The notes under the pieces: generated by a model
What the model was told of the DNA's origin: nothing
What the model saw: only the letters and a program-made list of their open reading frames with translations
Database searches by the model: none
Made by a program: the position numbers and the translations under genes
Part shown: positions 1-5,484 of the stretch, one piece after another
Layout: every line of letters begins with the position of its first letter
How positions within the stretch are numbered: position 1 is the stretch's first letter
Assembly (NCBI GenBank): GCA_021160625.1
Contig: JAGHCE010000104.1
Location: 1 to 6,446, forward strand
DNA length: 6,446 nt
Direction: 5' to 3'
Origin: Planctomycetota bacterium
Lineage (GTDB): Bacteria > Planctomycetota > DG-23 > SLPQ01

Positions 1-696
1 CAACATATCCTTCGTGAAGAAATCCCCGCCGGTCATCCATATCCAGGCCGAGTACCGGTGCCAGTGGTTGTTGTTCGTGAAAAAGCCCCACTGGTCGATT
101 CGGCCGTCGCCGTCACGGTCTTTTGTGAGTTTCTTTGCCGCCGCCAGCAGGTCGTCCCTGGTCCAATCGCGATTCGGGTAATCAACGCCCGCCTCGTCCA
201 GAAGGTCCTTGTTGTAGAAAAGACAAACGGTCGAAAAGGCCTTTGGAATGGCATACTGTATGTTGTCCCAATTCCCCTCGTCCATACACTGCGGGAAAAG
301 CGCGCTCGGATCGAATTCGCTGTCGTTCTTGATCCACTTGTCAAGCGGTTCCACCGCATCAAGGTAAATGAATTTCGGCAGGTTCGGCTGCTCTATGCCT
401 GAAACGTCCGGCGGGATGTTGGCGACTATCATAAACTCGAGCTTCTGCCAGATGTTGCGCCAGGGGAAGCGGACGTCCTTTATCTCGATGTCCGGATGCA
501 GCTCCTTGTAGGCCTTGGTAAAAGCCTTCTGCGCCTTGATGTCGGAGGCCGTGGCAGGTATGAGAACCGTGAGAGTCTTTTCGGGCGGGTGCGGCTTCTT
601 GCCGTAGATGACCACGCCCATCACCGCCGTGATAGCAACGAACATCACGATAAGCACAGCGAAAATGGCATTCTCGGTATCAATCTTGCCCGACAA
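1..696 (-). CDS. Sugar ABC transporter solute-binding protein, family 1 (N-terminal part, runs off the left edge)
   Basis: Likely captures a sugar or oligosaccharide outside the cytoplasmic membrane and passes it to an ABC permease that lies outside the window. The 232 visible residues read without a stop. A short N-terminal tail precedes one hydrophobic helix (about residues 11-31, IFAVLIVMFVAITAVMGVVI) with no lipobox cysteine, so the protein looks membrane-anchored rather than a lipoprotein. The mature part starts TLTVLIPATASDIKAQKAF (41-59). Family landmarks follow: YAIPKAFSTVCLFYNKDLLDEAGV (148-171), the DWTRDDLLAAAKKLT helix (177-191), a DxDxDGxxxD calcium-loop-like stretch (193-201) before QWGF, and WIWMTGGDFF near the edge. 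Full-length relatives are usually over 400 residues, so roughly half is missing. The TTG start is chosen because GGGAGGGG lies just upstream at good spacing and the helix follows at once. Substrate cannot be told from this fragment. Confidence 0.9.
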   Translation of the reverse strand, partial: MSGKIDTENAIFAVLIVMFVAITAVMGVVIYGKKPHPPEKTLTVLIPATASDIKAQKAFTKAYKELHPDIEIKDVRFPWRNIWQKLEFMIVANIPPDVSGIEQPNLPKFIYLDAVEPLDKWIKNDSEFDPSALFPQCMDEGNWDNIQYAIPKAFSTVCLFYNKDLLDEAGVDYPNRDWTRDDLLAAAKKLTKDRDGDGRIDQWGFFTNNNHWHRYSAWIWMTGGDFFTKDML

Positions 697-744
697 GCCG
701 TGCCCCTCCCGTGTGATGGTGCAGCAAACCAAACCTGGCCCAGC

Positions 745-772
745 ATTGTACGCAGTGCCTTCCTTTTGTCAA
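745..772 (-). promoter_or_regulatory. Sigma70-type promoter of the solute-binding protein gene
   Basis: On the minus strand a perfect TTGACA (767-772) is followed after 16 bp by TACAAT (745-750), which matches five of six positions of the consensus -10 box. Transcription would start near 738 and leave a leader of about 40 nt that carries the GGGAGGGG ribosome binding site before the TTG start at 696. This is the best promoter match in the window. The call rests on sequence match and position only. Confidence 0.7.
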
Positions 773-782
773 AGCGATACTC

Positions 783-935
783 GGGGGAGGGCTTCGCCCC
801 CTTTCTGTTATGGGGGCCGGCACGTTGTGCCGGGAAGTCCACTGACCTTCCGCGGGCGAGGCGTGCCTCGCCCCTACGTTGCAATGTGGCACTGGTGGTC
901 GCTTGCGAGCGCCGTGGCGATTTTGTCCACCAGTG
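783..935 (-). repeat. Composite hairpin repeat, copy A
   Basis: Read on the minus strand it has four hairpin modules in order. H0 is a 9-bp perfect inverted repeat (890-898 with 927-935). H1 has the perfect 9-bp arms GGGCGAGGC and GCCTCGCCC (854-862 with 865-873), preceded by GTA. The conserved link AAGGTCAG then leads to H2, with perfect arms CCGGCAC and GTGCCGG around an AAC loop (817-833). H3 is a GAA-looped G-run/C-run hairpin near 783-801. H0 lies directly beside H3 of copy B, so A and B are in tandem. Nothing in it looks protein-coding. It is probably a REP-like or MITE-like dispersed element, but its class is not known to me. Confidence 0.8.
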
Positions 936-1021
936 GGGGTCTTCGACCCCTCTTTGCTACGGAGGCCACGGACGTTGTCTGCGGCAGTCAACCGACCTTT
1001 CGCGGACACGTCGCGCCGTAA
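936..1021 (-). repeat. Composite hairpin repeat, copy B (degenerate H1)
   Basis: This is the second minus-strand copy, abutting copy A. H3 is a perfect GGGGTC/GACCCC stem with a GAA loop (936-950). H2 is GCCGCAGAC/GTCCGTGGC around the loop AAC, with one mismatch and one wobble. The link reads AAAGGTCGGTTGACTGCC. H1 is eroded: the usual GGGCGAGGC palindrome is replaced by a weaker CGCGAC/GTC-CGCG stem near 1001-1018. Compared with copy A, the H3 stem has exchanged a G-C pair for a T-A pair on both arms, which preserves the fold. Confidence 0.75.
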
Positions 1022-1049
1022 TTCCACACCTGCAGCGGACGAGAGGCTA

Positions 1050-1077
1050 TTGAACAGTGGGCTCTCTGCCGTAGAAT
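1050..1077 (+). promoter_or_regulatory. Likely promoter of tRNA-Leu
   Basis: TTGAAC (1050-1055) and TAGAAT (1072-1077) are separated by 16 bp and match four and five of the six sigma70 consensus positions. Transcription would begin near 1084, about 10 nt before the mature 5' end of the tRNA at 1094. Position and spacing are right for a tRNA promoter. The -35 match is only moderate. Confidence 0.5.
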
Positions 1078-1093
1078 AGGTTGTGGCTTTTGT

Positions 1094-1181
1094 GGGCGAG
1101 TGGTGGAATGGCAGACACGAAGGACTTAAAATCCTTCGGCCTTTAGGGGCCGTGAGGGTTCGAATCCCTCCTCGCCCACCA
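1094..1181 (+). tRNA. trnL: tRNA-Leu, anticodon UAA, CCA encoded
   Basis: Decodes UUA (and UUG by wobble). The acceptor stem is GGGCGAG (1094-1100) with CTCGCCC (1171-1177), followed by discriminator A and an encoded CCA (1179-1181). The anticodon stem AAGGA/TCCTT (1120-1124, 1132-1136) closes the loop CTTAAAA with anticodon TAA at 1127-1129. A long variable arm with stem CGGCC/GGCCG (about 1137-1152) marks it as a class II tRNA, as expected for leucine. The T arm is GAGGG-TTCGAAT-CCCTC (1154-1170). All stems pair perfectly, so the gene looks functional. No intron is present. A glycosyltransferase gene follows 81 bp later on the same strand. Confidence 0.97.
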
Positions 1182-1262
1182 CTTGGTTACTGACGCGGCC
1201 TGTGCTTGTCCGGCTGTTGGAGTGTCTCAGAACCTGGCCGTATCTCCGGAGAGTGCGTTTCT

Positions 1263-2285
1263 ATGCAGGAAACACCGGCGAGTCTCGACAAGAATACCCA
1301 ACTGCAGGAAACGCCCTTCGAGCCGCTCGTCAGCGTCGTAATCCCCACGCCGCCCGATATGGAAAAACCCTCTGCGCTTGCGGCCTTCGAAAATCTCGAC
1401 TACCCGAAAGAGAAGATCGAGGTCATCCTGGCCAAGGGGCACCAGCCGGCGCTGCAGAGAAACCTCGCCGTCGGCGAGGCAAAGGGCGATATCATCTTCT
1501 TTCTCGACGATGACTCCATCGCCCAGGCGAACCTCTTCCGGGCGAACATATCCTCTTACAAAAACGAAAAAGTGGTAGGCGTCGGTGGGCCTGTGCTGCC
1601 GCTTGAGCCCAAGACCACCGTCCAGGCCGCAACGGACCTCGTTTTCGCCAGCATCTTCGGCGACTTCAGGGGGTGTATGAAATACGCCAAGAGGGGCGCG
1701 GCGCGCACCGTCGCCGAGGACGAGCTTATCCTGTGCAATATGAGCATCCGCAGAAACATCTTCGAAGAGGTCGGAGGGTTTCACGAGACGCTCTATCCCA
1801 ACGAGGAAAACGCGCTTCTCTACAAGATACTCACCTTCGGTAGGGGATGGGTGTTTATGTACGCGCCGGAGGCCGCCATCCGCCGGGCCCGACCGGAAAC
1901 GGTTGGTGAGTTCGCCAGAAAGATATTCGGTTACGGGACGGGCCGCCTGGAGCAGACGCTTGTGCGGCCCTCGCCGGTGTGCATCCTGCGCCTGAGTACG
2001 GTGCTTTTCCCGCTCTACTGGTTACTGCTGCCGCTTATGGCATTTGTGACACCGTGGGCGGGGGCGCCGGCGGCGCTCTATATTGCCGGCGACCTTGCAA
2101 TGACGGCCAGGATATGGCGAACCGTGCGTTCGCTCAAGCTTTCCCTTGCCGCCTTTGCCCTCTTTCCGGTTATGCACATTGCGTACCCCTGCGGGATTAT
2201 CTGGGCAGCCACGGTGAGGAGAATATTCGGTCGCAGGCCGCGCGAGAGCGACGTGGAAATAGTGAAGGTGAAGGAATTCGGATAG
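1263..2285 (+). CDS. Family 2 glycosyltransferase, membrane-associated, ExoA-like
   Basis: Probably transfers a sugar from a nucleotide-sugar donor onto a lipid-linked or surface polysaccharide at the inner face of the cytoplasmic membrane. The protein has 340 residues. The GT-A domain opens with PLVSVVIPTP (21-30). GDIIFFLDDDS (75-85) carries the metal-binding DxD at 82-84. LCNMSIRRNIFEEVGGFHE (157-175) is the usual acceptor-side block, and RPETVGEFARKIFGYGTGR (210-228) matches the region found in ExoA-like enzymes. The loop after GGF reads NEEN where relatives usually have an acidic EDxEL-type motif. The C-terminus has two or three hydrophobic segments (about 241-262, 265-282, 293-318). ATG 1263 is chosen over an in-frame TTG at 1206 because CCGGAGAG lies 9 nt before it. 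Acceptor and donor are unknown. It stands alone between a tRNA and a convergent gene, with no other polysaccharide gene in view. Confidence 0.88.
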   Translation: MQETPASLDKNTQLQETPFEPLVSVVIPTPPDMEKPSALAAFENLDYPKEKIEVILAKGHQPALQRNLAVGEAKGDIIFFLDDDSIAQANLFRANISSYKNEKVVGVGGPVLPLEPKTTVQAATDLVFASIFGDFRGCMKYAKRGAARTVAEDELILCNMSIRRNIFEEVGGFHETLYPNEENALLYKILTFGRGWVFMYAPEAAIRRARPETVGEFARKIFGYGTGRLEQTLVRPSPVCILRLSTVLFPLYWLLLPLMAFVTPWAGAPAALYIAGDLAMTARIWRTVRSLKLSLAAFALFPVMHIAYPCGIIWAATVRRIFGRRPRESDVEIVKVKEFG

Positions 2286-2319
2286 CCCCGGCCACAGGCC
2301 CCCTCCCGAAACGAGCGCG

Positions 2320-2607
2320 TTATCCTGCAGCGGTCCTTTCGGAAAACTTGCGGAATGCCTGGCAGGTTTGCATCGGGTCGGTGCAGCAGGTCAGCACTAT
2401 CTCTTCGAGATTGAGGAGGCAGTTTTTGTCGCCGAGGTATTCCCGGATTCGGCAACGAAGCGCAATCTGCGGGCCGTCTTGCCTAAGATGCGGGTCGATG
2501 AAATTGCGCAGGTAAACCTGCCCCTTGCCATAGGGGCAGCGGATCATCTTTTCGAGCTTGTTCTGGCGCTGGGTAAGCGACATCTTCTCGTGGCTGCCGT
2601 TTGTCAT
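2320..2607 (-). CDS. Small six-cysteine protein of unknown function
   Basis: I do not recognise this 95-residue protein. It is soluble and basic, with six cysteines: RCPYGKGQ (C24), RCRIREYLGDKNC (C52 and C63), TCC (C74 and C75) and TCQAF (C82). The pattern could bind a metal, though the spacing fits no zinc finger I know. The central stretch VYLRNFIDPHLRQDGPQIAL reads like a folded, conserved core. Third codon positions are GC-rich as in the neighbours, which supports this frame over the overlapping plus-strand frame. Start ATG 2607 has a weak AGAGA about 5 nt upstream. ATG 2583 (MSLTQRQ) is an alternative, and a farther upstream ATG has no ribosome site. The gene converges on the glycosyltransferase with a 34-bp gap and is divergent from the helicase gene. 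Confidence 0.65.
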   Translation of the reverse strand: MTNGSHEKMSLTQRQNKLEKMIRCPYGKGQVYLRNFIDPHLRQDGPQIALRCRIREYLGDKNCLLNLEEIVLTCCTDPMQTCQAFRKFSERTAAG

Positions 2608-2742
2608 ATTGTTCTCTGCTTGACGGTTTTCCGGAAAAAGCGTATCCTTGTGAATATACACCACATACACAAGCGCGGGACGTAACATCTGGAAAAACCG
2701 GCCCGCTTGACATTATTGAACAGCACCGGAGATGGCGTTATT

Positions 2743-2871
2743 CCGGTGGTGGATAAGCCGCCAGTGGCACATAACGCCCGTAGGGGCGAGGCATGCCTCA
2801 CCCGCGAAAGGTCAGTTGACTGCCTCGGGCAACGCCCGTGGCCCCCATAGCAGGAAGGGGTCGAAGACCCC
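2743..2871 (+). repeat. Composite hairpin repeat, copy C
   Basis: This is the most complete plus-strand copy. H0 is CCGGTGG/CCGCCAG, imperfect, followed by GTGGCACA. H1 follows GTA and has the arms GGGCGAGGC/GCCTCACCC (2784-2803) with one C-A mismatch. The link AAAGGTCAGTTGACTGCC comes next. H2 is GCCTCGGGC/GCCCGTGGC around an AAC loop, with one T-T mismatch (2822-2842). H3 is a perfect GGGGTC/GACCCC stem with a GAA loop (2857-2871). The copy ends 72 bp before the mrfA start and so lies in or just upstream of its promoter region. Confidence 0.8.
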
Positions 2872-2881
2872 CCTTGAGTGC

Positions 2882-2895
2882 CGAACAAATATTGT
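2882..2895 (+). promoter_or_regulatory. Weak LexA/DinR-like half-conserved site upstream of mrfA
   Basis: CGAACAAATATTGT fits 11 of 14 positions of the Bacillus-type SOS box (CGAAC-RNRY-GTTYG pattern). The left half is intact and the right half is degraded. It lies 48 bp before the start of a DNA-repair gene, which is the only reason to note it. The LexA motif of this organism is unknown and a match of this quality can occur by chance. Confidence 0.15.
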
Positions 2896-2943
2896 GCAAC
2901 CAACGCCTTCTGGCGCAACAGGTAAATGTGCAGGTAAATTCGC

Positions 2944-5289
2944 GTGGACGTCAAAGCATTTTTGAATGAACTTGCCGGCAAGCCGTGGTACCGCAAGCAG
3001 ATTGCGCTCATAAAGCGCATTCCGGCCCGATGCGCCCGCTACTCGGGCGAGGTCGATCTGCCTGAAGCCCTTCGCAAGGCGCTCCGGTCAATCGACATCG
3101 AGCGCCTCTACACCCACCAGACCGAGAGCCTGCGCATCGTCCGTTCGGGTGCCAACCTCGTCGTCGTCACCGGCACCGCAAGCGGCAAGACGCTCTGCTA
3201 CAACCTTCCGATCCTGGAAACGCTCTGCGCCGACCCCTCCGCACGGGCCCTGTATCTTTTCCCCACGAAGGCCCTCACGCAGGACCAGACGGCGACGCTC
3301 AACCGCCTCCTGGCTCCCGAAAGCCCCCTCGCCGGCACGGCGACGGCGGCCATCTACGACGGCGACACGCCGAAACACCAGCGAAGCCGCATCCGCCAGA
3401 ACGCCACAATACTCCTCTCCAATCCCGATATGCTCCACGTGGGCATCCTGCCGTACCACCCGAAGTGGGCGCATTTCCTGCGAGGCCTCAAATACGTCGT
3501 GATAGACGAGATTCATACCTACAGGGGCATTTTCGGCTCGCACGTGGCCAACTGCCTGCGCCGCCTCAAGCGCGTGGCGGCCCACTACGGGGCAAAGCCG
3601 CAGTTTATCGCCTCTTCCGCGACCATCGCGAACCCGAAACGCCTCGCCGAGGCGCTGGCCGACGAGCCCTTCGACCTTGTCGACGAGGACGCCTCGCCGC
3701 AGGGGGAGAAGTTTTTCGTCATCTGGAATCCGCCGGTAACGGATACCCGCAACTTCCTGCGGCGCAGTTCCAACGTTGAGGCATCCCAACTCCTCGCAGA
3801 GCTTGTCAAGAACTCCTCATCGACGATCCTCTTCGCTCGCGCTCGCATCGTCACCGAGCTCGTGCACCGCTACACGGTGGAACGCCTCAAGGCGGACAAG
3901 GCCACCTCGGCACTGGCCGGCAAAGTGAGCCCCTACCGTGGCGGCTACCTTCCCGAAGACCGCCGGCGGATCGAAAGGGAGCTGTTTTCCGGGAGGCTCC
4001 TGGCGGTGAGCTCCACAAACGCCCTTGAGCTGGGGATAGATGTGGGAAGCCTCGACGCTGCAATTCTGGTGGGCTATCCGGGCACGCGCGCGGCCTTCTG
4101 GCAGCAGGCCGGTCGTGCGGGCAGGCGCGGAGAGGAGAGCTTAGCGATACTCGTGCCCTATGACGAGCCGATAGACCAGTTCATCGCACATCGGGGGGAC
4201 TTCCTTTTCGACAAGCCGGTCGAGGAGGCCATAATCGACCCGGAAAACGCGCACATCCTCCAGGGGCACGTGCTGTGTGCGGCGGCCGAAAAGCCGCTCG
4301 ACGAGTCCGACGCCTCGTTCCTCGGCGACAAGATGCTGCCGGTGGCGGATGCACTCGAAAAGGTGGGCAAGCTCAAGCAACTCGGCGGGAAGTACTACCT
4401 TTCCTCGCCCGATTTCCCCGCTGCGGGGTTGAACCTCCGCCTGGTATCCTCCGACACGTACGAGATCGTGGACATCACGGACCACAAGCCGACGGTCATC
4501 GGCAACGTCGACTCGATAAGCGCGCCGGAGCTCGTGTACCCGGGCGCAGTGTACCTCCACGAGGGAACGTCGTACCTCTGCGAGCGGCTCGACGTGGAAA
4601 ACAAGGTGGCCGCAGTTCGTCGGGGAGAAGTGGATTACTACACGCAGCCGATCCTCGCTTCCGCCGTCAAGGTCGCCTCAACGGGCGAGAGCCGCCGGCA
4701 AAAGTCCTACGAGGCGTTCCTCGGCGACATCGACGTGACCTGGGCGACGGTCGGCCTCAAGAAGATCCGGTTCCTCACACAGGAAATGATAGGGCAGGGG
4801 GAGCTCGACCTGCCGGAGCAGACGCTCGTCACGCGCGCCGTCTGGATAATGCCGCATCAGTGGGTCTTCGACAGCATCGCCGACCTCGGCTGCCGGCCCG
4901 ACGACGGGATGGTCGGTGCGAAGAACCTGCTTCTCGTGAGCCTCGCGGTCCTGGCTATGAGCGACCCTCGCGACATCTTCGGCATCGTCAGCGCCCGCAA
5001 CACCCCGCGCGCGGCAATCTACCTCTATGACCACTACCCCGGCGGCATCGGCTACGCAGAAAAAGGCTACGACGGGATCGAAGACCTCCTCGCCCGGGCC
5101 CTGGACATCCTGAAAAACTGCCCCTGTCCCGCCGGGTGCCCCTCGTGCGTCGGCCTGCCGAACCTGAGGCCCCCGCTTCATCACAATCCCGAGCTTCACG
5201 GCGGCCCCGCCATCCCGGACAAGCTCACAACCGAAATACTCCTGGAGACACTCCTCTCCGGCGGCTCTTCCCAGCCGGGTGACCAGTGA
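2944..5289 (+). CDS. mrfA: MrfA/YprA-type DEAD-family DNA helicase with C-terminal four-cysteine domain (DUF1998)
   Basis: An ATP-driven DNA translocase that in Bacillus subtilis works with exonuclease MrfB on mitomycin C-type lesions. All helicase motifs are visible in 781 residues: Q-motif-like YTHQTESL (56-63), Walker A TGTASGKT (76-83), Ia FPTKALTQDQ (106-115), SNPDMLH (159-165), Walker B VVIDEIHTYRG (185-195), III SSATIANP (224-231), IV TILFARAR (294-301), V TNALELGIDVG (358-368) and VI QQAGRAGRRG (387-396). The C-terminal domain carries CPCPAGCPSC (726-735), whose four cysteines match the metal-binding cluster of MrfA. The length is normal for the family. GTG 2944 is the first possible start, since an in-frame TAA lies at 2935-2937. 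AGGT precedes it by 9 nt. The last codons lie in a 29-bp segment duplicated downstream, and the original end may have been two codons longer. The family assignment is firm; the damage specificity is carried over from Bacillus. Confidence 0.92.
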   Translation: MDVKAFLNELAGKPWYRKQIALIKRIPARCARYSGEVDLPEALRKALRSIDIERLYTHQTESLRIVRSGANLVVVTGTASGKTLCYNLPILETLCADPSARALYLFPTKALTQDQTATLNRLLAPESPLAGTATAAIYDGDTPKHQRSRIRQNATILLSNPDMLHVGILPYHPKWAHFLRGLKYVVIDEIHTYRGIFGSHVANCLRRLKRVAAHYGAKPQFIASSATIANPKRLAEALADEPFDLVDEDASPQGEKFFVIWNPPVTDTRNFLRRSSNVEASQLLAELVKNSSSTILFARARIVTELVHRYTVERLKADKATSALAGKVSPYRGGYLPEDRRRIERELFSGRLLAVSSTNALELGIDVGSLDAAILVGYPGTRAAFWQQAGRAGRRGEESLAILVPYDEPIDQFIAHRGDFLFDKPVEEAIIDPENAHILQGHVLCAAAEKPLDESDASFLGDKMLPVADALEKVGKLKQLGGKYYLSSPDFPAAGLNLRLVSSDTYEIVDITDHKPTVIGNVDSISAPELVYPGAVYLHEGTSYLCERLDVENKVAAVRRGEVDYYTQPILASAVKVASTGESRRQKSYEAFLGDIDVTWATVGLKKIRFLTQEMIGQGELDLPEQTLVTRAVWIMPHQWVFDSIADLGCRPDDGMVGAKNLLLVSLAVLAMSDPRDIFGIVSARNTPRAAIYLYDHYPGGIGYAEKGYDGIEDLLARALDILKNCPCPAGCPSCVGLPNLRPPLHHNPELHGGPAIPDKLTTEILLETLLSGGSSQPGDQ

Positions 5290-5312
5290 CGTAGGAAGGC
5301 CAGTGACGTAGG
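5283..5312 (+). repeat. 13-bp direct repeat over the mrfA stop codon
   Basis: CCAGTGACGTAGG occurs at 5283-5295 and again at 5300-5312, 17 bp apart. The first copy contains the mrfA stop codon TGA (5287-5289). The second leads into the small GTGCGGC-TT-GCCGCAC hairpin that opens repeat copy D. It looks like a slippage or insertion scar. Confidence 0.75.
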
Positions 5313-5431
5313 GTGCGGCTTGCCGCACGCGGAATAGATGTAGGGGCGAGGGGAGCCTGGCCCGCAGAAGGTCAGTTGACTGCCTCGGACAACGCCCGTG
5401 GCCCCCGCAGCAGAAAGGGGGCGAAGCCCCC
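5313..5431 (+). repeat. Composite hairpin repeat, copy D (between mrfA and mrfB)
   Basis: It opens with a different leading hairpin from copies A, C and E: GTGCGGC/GCCGCAC with a TT loop (5313-5328). H1 follows TGTA and is GGGCGAGG...CCTGGCCC with one mismatch. The link AGAAGGTCAGTTGACTGCC is well conserved. H2 is GCCTCGGAC/GCCCGTGGC around AAC with two mismatches. H3 is a perfect GGGGGC/GCCCCC stem with a GAA loop (5417-5431). In an RNA from mrfA the perfect H3 could act as a processing or pausing structure between the two cistrons, but no T-run follows, so it is not a standard terminator. Confidence 0.8.
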
Positions 5432-5440
5432 CGGCGGCTC

Positions 5441-5469
5441 TTCCCAGCCGGGTGGCCAGGCGGTATAAT
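5441..5469 (+). promoter_or_regulatory. Possible promoter immediately upstream of mrfB
   Basis: A perfect TATAAT (5464-5469) lies 17 bp after TTCCCA (5441-5446), which matches four of six -35 positions. The -35 lies inside the second copy of the duplicated mrfA end. Transcription would start near 5476, leaving a leader of only about 9 nt with AGGTGA at its very 5' end, which is unusually short. The TATAAT also overlaps the proposed ancestral mrfA stop TAA, so it may be a chance match. Confidence 0.35.
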
Positions 5470-5484
5470 CGGCCCAGGTGAACT

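Larger units (their letters stand above)
697..1093. other. Spacer between the solute-binding protein gene and tRNA-Leu, no gene seen
   Basis: This spacer of about 400 bp holds the promoter of the leftward solute-binding protein gene, the tandem repeat copies A and B, and the promoter of the tRNA gene. Open frames cross it on both strands, but they are translations of the palindromic repeat or extend antisense into the solute-binding protein gene. None has a convincing start or a recognisable protein. Confidence 0.7.
2608..2943. other. Divergent spacer between the six-cysteine protein gene and mrfA, no gene seen
   Basis: This 336-bp spacer should hold promoters for both flanking genes. It contains repeat copy C (2743-2871). 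On the minus strand there is a TATATT (2653-2658) inside a CTTGTG...CACAAG inverted repeat (2647-2652 with 2668-2673), a possible but unproven control site for the small gene. A TTGACA at 2707-2712 has no good -10 partner at normal spacing. The 72 bp between copy C and mrfA lack a clear sigma70 pair. They hold a short CGCC-TTCT-GGCG hairpin (2904-2915) and a LexA-like site. Confidence 0.6.
5258..5459 (+). repeat. 29-bp direct duplication of the mrfA 3' end bracketing repeat copy D
   Basis: Bases 5258-5286 (last codons of mrfA, through CAG before the stop) recur at 5431-5459 with one mismatch (A 5282 against G 5455). The two copies bracket 144 bp that hold repeat copy D. Continuing the mrfA frame through the second copy gives GGT GGC CAG GCG GTA TAA, a stop at 5466-5468 only 16 nt before the mrfB ATG. 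This pattern suggests that a block including copy D was inserted or duplicated at the end of mrfA. The segment itself can fold as CGGCT-CTTCCC-AGCCG. Confidence 0.85.

Noticed and set aside
496..1053. Long plus-strand open frame of 185 codons, with overlapping frames on both strands
   Set aside because: Its first 200 bp are antisense to the solute-binding protein gene and the rest is translation of repeat copies A and B. There is no ribosome site and no recognisable protein.
1171..1181. tRNA-Leu 3' end as an integration (att) site or as the origin of the repeat
   Set aside because: The repeat H1 shares CCTCGCCC with the tRNA acceptor arm, but the match is only 8 nt, no longer tRNA fragment recurs in the window and no integrase is present.
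1206..1262. Upstream TTG extension of the glycosyltransferase (19 residues)
   Set aside because: The added residues do not look like the family, no ribosome site precedes TTG 1206, and ATG 1263 has a good CCGGAGAG upstream.
2286..2319. Terminator between the convergent glycosyltransferase and six-cysteine genes
   Set aside because: Only a 4-bp GGCC-ACA-GGCC hairpin is present, with no T-run on either strand.
2368..2685. Plus-strand frame of 105 codons overlapping the six-cysteine gene
   Set aside because: It is antisense to a frame with much better codon use and a more protein-like composition. No ribosome site was seen.
3088..3789. Long minus-strand frames inside mrfA (also 4141-4560, 4678-5328) and mrfB (5554-6285)
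   Set aside because: These are shadow frames typical of GC-rich genes. They are rich in Arg, Val, Gly and Ala, with no motif, and lie opposite clear helicase and nuclease motifs.
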